Shown piece after piece: positions 21,125 through 34,368 of a DNA stretch of 64,000 nt (positions are counted from its first letter, which is position 1; the number at the start of each line of letters is the position of its first letter). Under the pieces are notes generated by a model. That model was given only the letters and a program-made list of their open reading frames with translations. It was not told the DNA's origin and searched no databases. A program made the translations under genes and the position numbers. The stretch is from Gonapodya prolifera JEL478 (lineage: Eukaryota > Monoblepharomycota > Monoblepharidomycetes > Monoblepharidales > Gonapodyaceae): assembly GCA_001574975.1 (NCBI GenBank), contig KQ965750.1:409025-473024 (forward strand). The letters are read 5' to 3'.

Positions 21125-23946
21125 CTACTCTCTCGCGATGTCCCGTCCAAAGAGAGTCTGTGAAGTTGCGAGGTCGCATTTGTCAAATACATCGGAGCCG
21201 ACCACTCATCTACACAATGGGAGATCCTACCTTTTTGACCCAGTCGAATGAAACGAGCATCTTGTTCCGAAGCGTGAACAGGCTGCAAAGTACATACATG
21301 ACCGTGACGAAAACGGAGGAGGATACGGCCATGACACCGCTTGCTTACTTGCTGAGGTACACAGATCTCCAGAAGAGGTACGTCGCCGCACCGGCAACCC
21401 GCACACCGCCGGGAAGGTCCGCAATGGCTTGGTCCGTTCCTGATGGGACGAAACGTGACCACGGGTGGCCGTTTCCAACGAACGGACTCATCACTCACCG
21501 ATATACGCAAGCGATCCCAAGTGTGAGTACCCGAACGTCTTCTCGCCCTCCTTGGCCTCGACCTCGTCGCACGCGTGCTGGATGTTCTTGCCCTCGGCAG
21601 AAGCGAGCTGGCGGATCTTGCGGCCTCGGTCGGAGAAGAGCGAGGCAAGATATTTGCCTTGTTGACTTGCTACCTGCGCCGTTGGTGCTTTGTGTGCGTG
21701 GGCAGTTTAAGTTTCCGGTCACGTCAAGGAAAGTTCTTCGATGCTTACCGTATCTGAAGACGGAATGTCAATGTCTTGTCGCGAGGGGCACAAAAAGACG
21801 CCTGTACTCACTTCGTAGCCGTGCAATCTCCCATCGCGTAGATCCGTTCTGCTCCTTCCACCGCAAGATGTTCATCGACAACCAGTCCACGTCTTCACGA
21901 TCCATCACATAATTCCGAAAACAACATCACGTCCAGAAGGTATTTGACGACGAGTGCCAGCTCTCACCGTTGGTTCTGCTTCTCCTTGGGCAACTTTGAA
22001 ATCAAGCTCTGCGTGACTGCCCTTGTGGCATTCCCGGCCGCCCATACGAGCATTCCTTTAACAACACCCATCCGATCAGAACCCAGCCCACCGTCACACG
22101 TACATATACCACTGCACTCACCATACGGCACCGTCCCCGTTTCCAAAACATCCTTCTCCACGACCTTCTCCTTCCCATCCTCGCCAGTCTCGGTGACGAA
22201 CCGCCGGACCTTCTCGGCGACGACAATCTCCTTCTCACGGACTTCGCGCACCATGGTGTTGAGCCGGACCTCGATGTTCTCCTGTCGGAAGTGGCGCTCG
22301 GTGTAGTCGACGAGGGATTTGTCGAACGCGGCGAGCACTGTGCATGCAACAAGGGCGGTGAGCGTTATACATTGAATCTGGAGTGCGTAAGCGGGTATGG
22401 ATCTCACCGTGTGGAAGAGCCTCCACGAGCGTAATCTTCACCCTGTTTACAACGTCTGAGCAGGTTTCACGTCACCGTCACCGTCAAAAACCTTCGCTCG
22501 ACTTCAAAGCCCGCATCAACACCCACCAGGGAACCACTTCCTCAAATCCTCCACGATGAAATCCCTCAGCTCCGCCGCGTACTCCACACCGGTCGGGCCA
22601 CCACCGACGACAACCATGTGGAGGAGGCGGTCGACTTCCTCGGTGGGCTGGCCTGGGAAGGACGCGGTCTCGAGACAGTCCATGAGCTTTTGGCGGATTC
22701 GTTTGGCGTCCCAGATTTCCTTGATGCGGGAGGGGGAGCAGAGCGTGGCAAGGACTGTGATGTGTTCCGTGGTCTCTGTACACCGTCAAGCTCGACGTAC
22801 CTTGAGGAACAACCCATGCTCCTTAACGCCCTTGATCCCAAACGTGGCGTTCTCGGCTCCGACACCCATCACGAGAAAGTCGTACTTCACGAGCGCCTTG
22901 GACACCGTACCGACGAGCTCAGAGTTGTCTGGAAGTTAGGAGGGGCGGGAAAGACGTGCGTTATACCGTCGACCGGACCGAAGGTGGTAAAGCAGCAGGA
23001 GGAGCACCTTGGAAAGTGACGGTCCGGGATACGGGGTCCACATCCGTGACGTCGGCTTCGACGAACTTGACTGCTCGGCGCTTCCGGGATCTGTTTTGTC
23101 AAGGTGACGACGAGGTGAATTCACCCCCCAAAAAGCGCGGAATAGACTCCCCCATCCAAACACCCAACCCACGTTATGAACCGCATGGGCAGCATCAGAG
23201 AGCGCAGTTCGAGCGTGCCGACGGTACACGAGGGGAGGAGCGGCGTGAAGAGGAAGTAGCTGTTAACGGGGACACCCGCGTAAAGGCGCGAAGGAGGGGT
23301 ATGGGACAGGATGTGAAGAACCCATGATTATATCGAGTGCATCTGCAGCACTCACTTCCGTGGCGACACCACGACGACATTATAGTTCTCCGTGTCGAGC
23401 GAGGCGAGGAACGAGGTCGAGCCCCATCCGGCTCCGAGAACGACGAGCGTCGGGAGGGATGGGTCGCCGAAGGGGAGTTGGTTCGAGGAAGGGTTGTTGA
23501 GCCTGCGCGTGTGTGAGAGGGAGGGGAGGGGAGGAGGGGAGGAGTTGACGTCCCGCAGTGGGGATTTCAGGCAGTCAGCAAGTATACCGAAAGTCAAAGT
23601 CAATTGACATACCAGTAGAGGTCTGGTTAGTCGCGGTAGATAAGAAACGGTTTATATGTTGTTCTCGAAAGAATTCGGTGCGTTCGACTTCAAAGAAGCT
23701 GATCAGATGATCGTACTCACAATAGGCGCCATAAGAAAGCGCCAGTCCTCCAATAGCCGCAAACGACAATCCAAATCTCGAAAACCTGCCCTTGGGACTG
23801 CCCTGGGACCCGCTTTCACTGGAACCCGAAGGTGCGACGGCTTTCGACGCGAATCCTCGTGCCGAAATCGGTCCGAGCGACATCTGCCTGGGTGCAATTA
23901 TCGGAGCGACTTGGAAATTCAGTCCTCGTCTGGCCATTATCGACAT
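21125..23946 (-). CDS. External alternative NADH:ubiquinone oxidoreductase (16 exons, ~558 aa)
   Basis: Complement of 21125-21157, 21231-21282, 21349-21439, 21499-21687, 21749-21753, 21812-21892, 21968-22055, 22122-22337, 22408-22455, 22527-22719, 22801-22928, 23008-23090, 23173-23259, 23356-23502, 23613-23622 and 23721-23946; the total is divisible by three. This is a type II NADH dehydrogenase (NDE/NDI1 family), which passes electrons from NADH to ubiquinone at the inner mitochondrial membrane without pumping protons. Evidence: an N-terminal presequence ([13 protein letters not shown]), a membrane-like segment ([18 protein letters not shown]), the FAD motif [29 protein letters not shown], the NADH motif [42 protein letters not shown] and the C-terminal FGRDIARE. 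A possible alternative first exon begins at ATG 24149 with a GTGAGT donor. Exons of 5 and 10 nt are needed to keep the family sequence. Family call very sure. Confidence 0.9.
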
Positions 23947-24683
23947 TATGGCTGGTGAAGACGAGAACGGTGATTGATTTAACATTGACGACGTCGGAAA
24001 CACACAATAGAACGATGATAGAACGGCATCCATCAAATCCTGTGAGTGTGAATGCAAAACCCGAGTCGCCGTCGCCGCCACTCACGTCTGAAGCCAAGGC
24101 GGACTGCCGTCCCTGTTAGCGCTGGAAAGACAATCCTCGCCGCTGCCATCCTTGTGATCGCCATTCCGTCGAATCTGAGCTTCAGTCCGGAAAGTCGAGA
24201 GTCTCAATGCAAGAGAGAAAAGCGTAGACTTTCGCCAAAAGCGGAGAGAGAAACCTCACGTGCTGAGGGTCTGTCCGGCTAAATTGGTTAACGCAAAATC
24301 GAAAACGGGCCGTGATTCGGTTATCACTTTAGCAAGCCGTGCCCCCGTTCCAGACCGATCTTCTAAGGTTACGGTTTGGGTCATGAAGTGGAACCGCTCT
24401 GTGATGATTCTCTACCCGTTCGTAGCTCCGCACTCCACACCAAAATCGCCGCAATCCACAGACGAAATCCATCTGAAGCAGAGTTTCTTCGCTGTAACTC
24501 CACATGTCTTTTACCGTGCGAAGCATCGGGTTTGAACAAGCTGCCTGGCTTCTCGAGGGATGTCTCGTCCTCACCGATCATGATCACATATCAGAAGTTG
24601 CGCTCGCGGGGTTGACCAACCCCAACATCTTGTCAGCATAACCTGAGAACTCAAGCTCAAAACCAGCAGAATCGACCTCTGCA
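23947..24683. other. Divergent intergenic region
   Basis: Lies between the NADH dehydrogenase (minus) and a multipass membrane gene (plus), so it probably holds two promoters. A minus-strand ATG at 24149 opens a presequence-like peptide (MAAARIVFPALTGTAV) ending at a GTGAGT donor. It could be an alternative first exon of the dehydrogenase, but the join does not keep frame. Confidence 0.4.
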
Positions 24684-25837
24684 ATGGATCCGACGATTCT
24701 TACAACCGTTGTATTGAACGCTGCTGGTGCTGGCGCCGCCGGAATGGCTCTCGTACTTGTCGCAATCAATCATTACCGGCTTCAGGGATACAAGTGAGGA
24801 TTATGCCATTGCTGCTGGGAAAGATCGAAACCCACACACCTCATCTTATGTAATAATTACCAGCCGGCAGCTTCACCATCGCTACCTTCTTTATCTGTTA
24901 GGTGAATTCAAACCGATCCTTTCTTTCTGGTTGCACCCTCAAGAAACACGCCCCTCCCTCCAGCCGTTTTCCTCGGTCTCCAATCCAACGTGCTCACCAT
25001 TGTAACAACCAACAACGGAAACTGCAGTCCCTTCTGGTCTCGCCTCAACAACATCTGCTGGGGCCTCACTAAGGTCTTCTTCTCGGACGTTTCTCTTCTG
25101 CGCTTCGAAATGATCACATTGGACTACCCGGACAAACTACGTGTCGGGTTGCGCTTGTTCACTGCAGGATGGTACATCGGGTGGCTTCTCGTGATTCAAA
25201 CGCAATCGGGGTTCATCGGATGTCAGATGATCTACGACCTCATGCCGCTGTACCCCATATACTCGTGGCAGCTCCTGATCGACGTCATGACCTCGTCTCG
25301 CTTCCTGTTCGTCCTGTACTCGTTACGATGGCGAAAGCGCGCGCTGAACTGGATAACGCTCATCGTGGATCTGTGCGTCCTCGGGACAATCATAGCCTCG
25401 ATCGCCGAGGTCGTCATCTTACTCACCGAACTGCCTCAGCCTCTCGAAACCATCAACTTCCAACGAATCCTCTTCTCCGGATCCTCCAACTTCATCATCA
25501 CCGGCGTGCTCTACTGCGCCATGAGCGCATACAGCCGGCTCGAGAAGAGCCCTGTGGTCGCGACCTCGGACGCAGAGTCGGGTGACGCGAGTGCAGTCGA
25601 GTTCCGACGAGGGTCGAGGCCCAGCGCGAGTCTCGGTGCGCCCGTGTCAGCGGCGAGGAAGGCATCGGCGGATGGATGTAAGTGTTAAGTGTGGTCTGCT
25701 TTGACGGCGTGCATGGCACTTGCAAATCGGCTTGTGGTGCGCTCCCGTGATGATTAGCGCATGGAAATCCTGCTGTCCCGTTGAGCCCGATCAGAGACAC
25801 GGCACTTTACGGTTCCAGTACTATCAGCCGACCGTGA
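24684..25837 (+). CDS. Orphan multipass membrane protein (4 exons, ~309 aa)
   Basis: Model: 24684-24793, 24871-24896, 24964-25677 and 25758-25837; all phases fit, including a 26-nt second exon. At least six hydrophobic segments are seen: TTVVLNAAGAGAAGMALVLV, a segment spanning exons 2-3 (FTIATFFISVFLGLQ), FTAGWYIGWLLVIQTQSG, WQLLIDVMTSSRFLFVLY, ITLIVDLCVLGTIIASIAEV and SGSSNFIITGVLYCAMSAY. The C-terminal tail is Ser-rich. A seventh helix is possible between exon 3 residues 60 and 110. I do not recognise the family. Topology resembles a seven-helix receptor, but there is no ERY or NPxxY motif and it does not align with the receptor pair 4 kb away. The second exon uses a GTTAGG donor. Start ATG 24684 is the only one giving the first helix. 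Membrane location is sure; role unknown. Confidence 0.7.
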
Positions 25838-26107
25838 TGCTTTCCTTTTTGTGCTGGTACTCCTTAGTCTCCACGAGTGCTCGTGATCGAATAGTCTCCT
25901 GGAGGCGGCGCACCCGCGACCAACACGTGACCACCATCCGGATGTGCCACTGCCACTGCCATGCAAGGAATACCATCTCTTCGTGAATAATTTATTTGTC
26001 TTGTTTATTATTATATATGGGGATGGTTGTTTTCTTTTTCATTATATCAAAAGCACCTCCTTCCTCCTCCCATTTTCTCTGGCGCACGCCCAGATCCGAT
26101 CTCACGC

Positions 26108-29115
<3,008 letters not shown>

Positions 29116-29887
29116 TGATTTGCAGAGATGCGATGAGACGAGGAAGCGGCGGCGGAGGATCGCAGCGATCGGTCAATGCGGAGGCGAGCGCAGTGGGCGT
29201 GGCTGCGGGATTCTGCGTGTGCGGGTCTGTGGGGCCGGATGTGCGCGGAATGGGGACTGCTGCGGTACCCGATTCGGAGAAATGGCGCCTGAAGAGTGAA
29301 GCACTTGTAAAGCACTAATAAATAAATTCTTACTTGTTAGTAATTCATTCCATCGCGCGAGTCATCCCCACAACATTGCGGGTTTGATTTCATGGGAACA
29401 AGTTTGTGCTATTGTATCGCGAAATGACGTGGTAGTAATTCCTCCGCGCTCGCATGCTCCCCTTTGAGAACGGACATTTGACGAGCCTTCGGATAAGCGC
29501 AGCTGTGCAAACGTTTTAGAGCCATCGGTTTTATTTGCTGCCAATAATCGAGGAGCGAATCCTCATATTGGAGCACAAAACTTCGGACAACAACGTCTGG
29601 CCCCGCACTTGTCCTGTAACATGTACGAATATACATTGCACGAAACCTTCTGCTTCTCCCTTGGATTGTCTCTCGGTTGTTGGGTCGAACATTCCGGTCT
29701 TCAATGCTTCACAGAATAACGTCATCATTAAAGGAACTCCAAATGGGTAACGGATAAGGAGTGAACGATATCCGTGGTAGAGATGTACGGAACGTACCCA
29801 ATATTTTGTACAGTAACTAGTAGGACGACAGAAACCTCGAACGGATTTGTGTCTTTTTTTTTTGGCGACCACAACCACGGTACCGAA
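29116..29887. other. Divergent intergenic region
   Basis: Between the kinase (minus) and the SNARE gene (plus). It contains an eight-T run at 29,857 and no supported gene. Likely two 5' untranslated regions and promoters. Confidence 0.45.
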
Positions 29888-31487
29888 ATGTCACGTGAAC
29901 GGCTTCCCGAGCTGCAGTCCCAAGTCGCGCAAGCGAAGACGGCAAATCCGAGCAGTTTTCCAGTCTTTGTACCCATCTCATCTCGGACGCTCCCCAATGT
30001 GAGCGTGCAAAGGATCGCTGACACTACCACCACCTCTGTTGGTCAAGCGGGAGTGGGATCAGGGAGGATTGAGCAAGCTTCAGAAATAACAAGAGACACT
30101 CATTTCCGAGCGTTGTATGCCTCGGTGAGTCTGTGATGACTGCTGCGTCTCGATTGAAACTCTACCAATTATGTGCAACTAACCTTCACCGACGTCATCA
30201 AAATGCCGGACACCTCTTCAGATCGAAATGGTGCGCTCCCAAATGACTGAGATTCGATCAAACATACACAAAATAGCCGGTGAGCAAGCGGTGCGGTCGT
30301 GCCGGCGACTGGCGCCTTTCCCCCTCTGAGCCCAGCATCAAGAAGAGTTTCGACTTTCGCAACCTCATGACGACAATATCGATCTGTCTTGACTCACAAT
30401 CCCATAGTAATCCACAGCCAGATATTGTCCGAACCGTTCCTCCCGGACTCCAGTTCCCATGGTAATCTTTTCAGCCTCGTGTACTGGCTCTTACACCTCC
30501 ACTTACGGTTTCGCTTCCTTCACACAGCTTTGCCGGCACCACCGCGTCACGCTACCCTCGCGACACTCACCTCTCACACCACCGACCTGTCGCACACGGT
30601 TCGGAACACCCTGACACGTCTGGACCGTGAGATCGGATCCCTCAAGGCTGTAAGTTGGACGCGTGACTCACAAATTACCTCGATAATCGTTTTTGACCCC
30701 GCTGGTCGACCTTCGCCGGTGGCGGTTCGCGACTCCACCGTGCACGCACACCCCACTCGCCACTCGCCAAAGACCGGCCACGACGTGCGCATGTACGTCA
30801 ACGTGCACTCCCACGCGCTGCGCGAGTTCGTGGACCTAGTCAAGGTCTTTCGGGAGCAGGAGAACCGGTTCTCGACCGTGTACAGGGACAAACTGGATCG
30901 GCAACACAGACTCCTTCGTGGGTCTGCGGGCTCGGGGTCGGGATCAGAAGCGACGGTTTCGGGCGACATACTCGCGGGGGTGGGGGGCAGTCAGAGTGAT
31001 GTGGAATTACCAAAGATTCGAGTGTCGGGACTGGATCATGGCCAGCTGGCGTACTCGACGCAGGACATCACGAGCACGGCGCGTGACGAGTCAGTGGATG
31101 AGACAAAAGAGATTAGAGCTCTCGAAAAGACGATAGGGGTGAGTGGTGCCATCCGGCATTTATCCCTTGATCTGGCCGTCTGGTCTTCTCACCGCCACCG
31201 TGACCGTGACCGTCACCGTCACCGACGTCACGTGTTTAATTCAGGACCTCTCGCTCCTTTTCACCGACGTGACCAACCTTCTCGCCCTCCAGACCAGCCT
31301 CGTGGAGGACATCGAGATCTCCGCCGAGCAGGCCGCGACGGCGACGCATGCGTCAAACGCGGAACTGCGCAAGGCTGTCGGCCACGCGCTCTACGTGAGA
31401 AGGTGGAAGTGGGCTCTGGTGATGTGCGCGGTGATCGCGGCGGTGGTGGTTGTTCTTGTATTGGTGTTTACGTTGAAACCGAGGTGA
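29888..31487 (+). CDS. Syntaxin-type t-SNARE (5 exons, ~341 aa)
   Basis: Model: 29888-30124, 30222-30279, 30528-30649, 30773-31138 and 31245-31487; phases fit throughout. An N-terminal part with predicted helices (IEMVRSQMTEIRSNIHKIA, LSHTVRNTLTRLDREIGSL, HALREFVDLVKVFREQEN) resembles the Habc bundle and linker. The SNARE motif (about residues 235-295) contains EIRALEKTI, DLSLLFTDVTNLLALQ with the central Gln, and LVEDIEIS. A C-terminal membrane anchor follows (WALVMCAVIAAVVVVLVLVF) and the chain ends FTLKPR. This is a Qa-type SNARE, a tail-anchored protein driving membrane fusion; which compartment is not clear, though Sed5- or Sso/Tlg2-like are candidates. Intron 4 carries an ACCGTC microsatellite. 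One alternative is that the junction between exons 2 and 3 skips a further small exon, since the 248-nt intron is long. Family call sure. Confidence 0.85.
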
Positions 31488-31609
31488 AGACGGGAGGTCT
31501 AAGTCGTGACGATTGTTCGGTGTAAATGTATGCATTTAAAATGATCAGCGATTATAGTACATCTCATAAACAACTCTTCGTTCTAAAACCCTCCGCTCTT
31601 TCAATTTCA

Positions 31610-33783
31610 TTATTGCTCCGATGATCCGGGCGCATCAAACTCCACACAGTTCTGACTCGCACCCCTAGACCTCGTGCCCGTGCTCGCAGTACCGGCAGCT
31701 CCCCACAGCCTCTGGATTGCACTGCCGAATCGCGCACTGGCGCCCGACCCAGGTCGCTTGTTCGCGCTCACTTGCCTCGCTTGCCCTTGTCCGTTCACAA
31801 GAGACGCGGGGGTACCTTGACTGGACCCACCAGAGGCACCGGGTGAGGTCGTGTCGAAACCAGCAGCATCTCCAGCAGTAGTCGCGGGCGTGGACGCTGA
31901 GTAGGACTCAGGTGACGGTGCGCTTGGTTGGGACGATGACCGGCCACGTGCGAGCGGGGACGGCGTCCTTCCGGCAAAGCCTGGACCGTTTGCTGCGGCG
32001 GCAAGTGGCGATGGTATGCGTGGAGGGCGATCACTTGCGTTTGAGCTGGTGCGGACTCGGAGCGGGGGGAAGGCGATCGGGGCTGAGCGAGGAAGAGACT
32101 CGGTTGAAGCTCCTTCAGCACTGGTCTGCGAGCGAGCAACGCCCTCGGCTGACCCCGTGACGAGCTCAAACGCTGTGGCATTGTACGCCGCGCCGGTGGG
32201 CCCAGCTCCCGGGACGGAGTCGGCCTCATCCTCGCTCCCCGTTGCGCTTCCGCCACCCTCAGTCTCTGCCCCTCCCGCGTCGGCTTCCAAGTCCCCCGAG
32301 CTGACACTGGCCTCGAGGTTTGCCACCTGGCGACACAGAGGGCAGAGGAACATCACACCCTGATGCTCCAGCAGGGGCCGAACGCATTTATAGTGGTAGC
32401 AGTGGCTGCAGGGTGCGAGGAAGAGGGCTTGGAAGGGCGCGAGAGCGTTCAAGCAGACTGCACAGTCGATGGGAGGGGGTGCGGCCGTGGAGGTGGGGTT
32501 CGTGACGTCGTCGTTGGAGCTTGTCAGAGGAGAGGCGGCGGAGATGAGCGCGCGGAGTGCGGCGTGGAGTCTAATGCAAGGAGTTCGAGAGTCAGTTATG
32601 TGAGAACGTAAGAAAGACGCAGAAAGAGCGAAGGAGTTGTAACAGATCAAACTGAAGTACAGCAGTTCATGTACTCTTGTTGATCCTAGTACGATTTGGA
32701 GGTCTCCCTAACCATCCGGTATCTTCCTCGAACCCGCTATCTTCTTCAAATCGACATTAGCTCCCCTTCTCCTTTGATGCCGTCTCTCATAGCTGTCTTT
32801 CAAACGTAACAAACTCACTTGACTGGATTCATCTTCTTCCTATGGTTATCTTGTTGCACCACCACGCGTATCGTAATGGCTTTATACACGTCTTCTTGTC
32901 GGCCTTGGTAGTCCACTCCGAGCTGGATCACGTCGCCGTCCTTCAGAGGGTAAGGGCGACTTTCTTTGCCGGAAGGAGACAAGCGCATGCGGTTAAGGAA
33001 GGTGCCGGACGAAGAGCCGATGTCTTTGAAGTAAATCTGTGGAGGGATGCACGGGGAGATCGAAGAAGGAAGGCCCGATTGCGATCACGAGCAGAGGATC
33101 AAGAATTTCGTCAGCGCACCATGCAACTTTTGGTGCGATTAGTGAATGTATCCGAGTCTACTCACCGTCCCCTCCTTGCACCAAAGCTCTGCATGACTTC
33201 TAGACACAACTTTACTCTTGAAGGCGACGAAATGTTCTTCGACGGTGAGGAAGTCCAGTGGCTCGGGAGACGGTTTGGTAGGGTCCGCGGCTTTCTTTTC
33301 CACTTTGCGCCCTATCCGGAAGGAAAATCCTTCGGGCATATCCTTTTCGATGGGAGAGAAGCTGGGAGGTCCGGTGAGATGGCTGCATTAGCACTTCTCC
33401 CTTCCGCGCCGAGCACTCCAAACTTACATCACCGGTCGAGAATTTCGCGTTGGATCAGCATGAGGAAAGAGACCGATATGTACCATTGGACGATCGCCGT
33501 CCATTTGGATTTCTTTGCGAACTTTTGGACTGGCAGCAGTGCTCGGGCGAGAGGACTCGAGAGCAGTGATTGATTCATTCACCGGATGCTGCTGGTTGCG
33601 AGAGAGACGTCTGTCCGAAGATGGGACGATCTCTGGACTCTGCTCCTCCGATGCTTCATTCTGATCAAGTGGTGGTGATGGTTGATCCGCTGTTTGCTGG
33701 GACATCAAGCCATCCAGGATCATCGGATCCCTGAGCGTTGATGTGTTGATTGGACTTCCGCTGATGGGCTGACCTTCCGCCAT
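31610..33783 (-). CDS. FHA-RING E3 ubiquitin ligase, Dma1/Chfr-like (4 exons, ~576 aa)
   Basis: Complement of 31610-32570, 32819-33036, 33166-33361 and 33428-33783; phases agree. An acidic, Ser-rich head of ~115 residues precedes an FHA domain (about 120-240) with FSFRIGRKV, SKVVSRSHAELWCKEG, IYFKDIGSSSGTFLNRMRL and DGDVIQLGVDYQG, the residues that bind phosphothreonine. A RING domain follows (about 290-340) with CAVCLNALAPFQALFL, the CSHCYHYKC ligand cluster and FLCPLCRQ. This order is characteristic of fungal Dma1/Dma2 and animal Chfr/RNF8, cell-cycle ligases that read phosphorylated partners and restrain mitotic exit. The ~230-residue Ser/Ala/Gly-rich tail is much longer than in yeast Dma proteins. 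No signal peptide or membrane segment. The gene is divergent from the PPR gene, with a 585-bp shared upstream region. Confidence 0.88.
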
Positions 33784-34368
33784 CGCAACTCAAGTTGATC
33801 GCTGTGAATTTCTCGCCTTGCCGTGGTCACAATCAGATCTTCGCGTTCTCCTCAACTATGCCGGTAAGGGCAAACACTAGTTGGGAGTAGTTACTCTGAA
33901 GTATCGAACTATTTCCATTCTCATGAAGTTATCGGAGGAGAACGGTGACCGACTGCTATATCGATGCACAAGTCTGTTCCGCAAATGGCTATGTTCCACA
34001 GTTACAGGTCCACCTACGGTCGAAATGCTCGCAGTGATGCATTCTCGAGTCTCATCTTTCGGTGTAGACTGGCGGATGTTCAGAAGGAGTTACAATTTTT
34101 CTGCTGACATTGACGAGCTTGCATCATAAACCGACGCATTCTTTCAAAACGCACCACCCGGACATGTACCCAAAATCATCTCTTATATGCGAGCTGGGCA
34201 CTTTTCTCGAGAACACGATTCATTATATTAGGTGTTTTGCAGTACGGTCGAAGCTGGGGGGTATCTCAGTGGACAACAGAATTTTGGAATACGCCTGGAG
34301 CACATTACCGAGGCGCGGGCTATAGCTTGCTGAACAAGATTGTGTGTAGTGCTTTTTGTGATCCAGTG

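Noticed and set aside
21283-21348. GC-AG intron in the NADH dehydrogenase gene
   Set aside because: On rereading, the donor is a normal GTAAGC; the apparent GC donor came from misreading one line.
24052-24149. Alternative first exon for the NADH dehydrogenase
   Set aside because: It encodes a good presequence-like peptide with a GTGAGT donor, but no junction keeps frame with the rest, so the ATG at 23946 was preferred.
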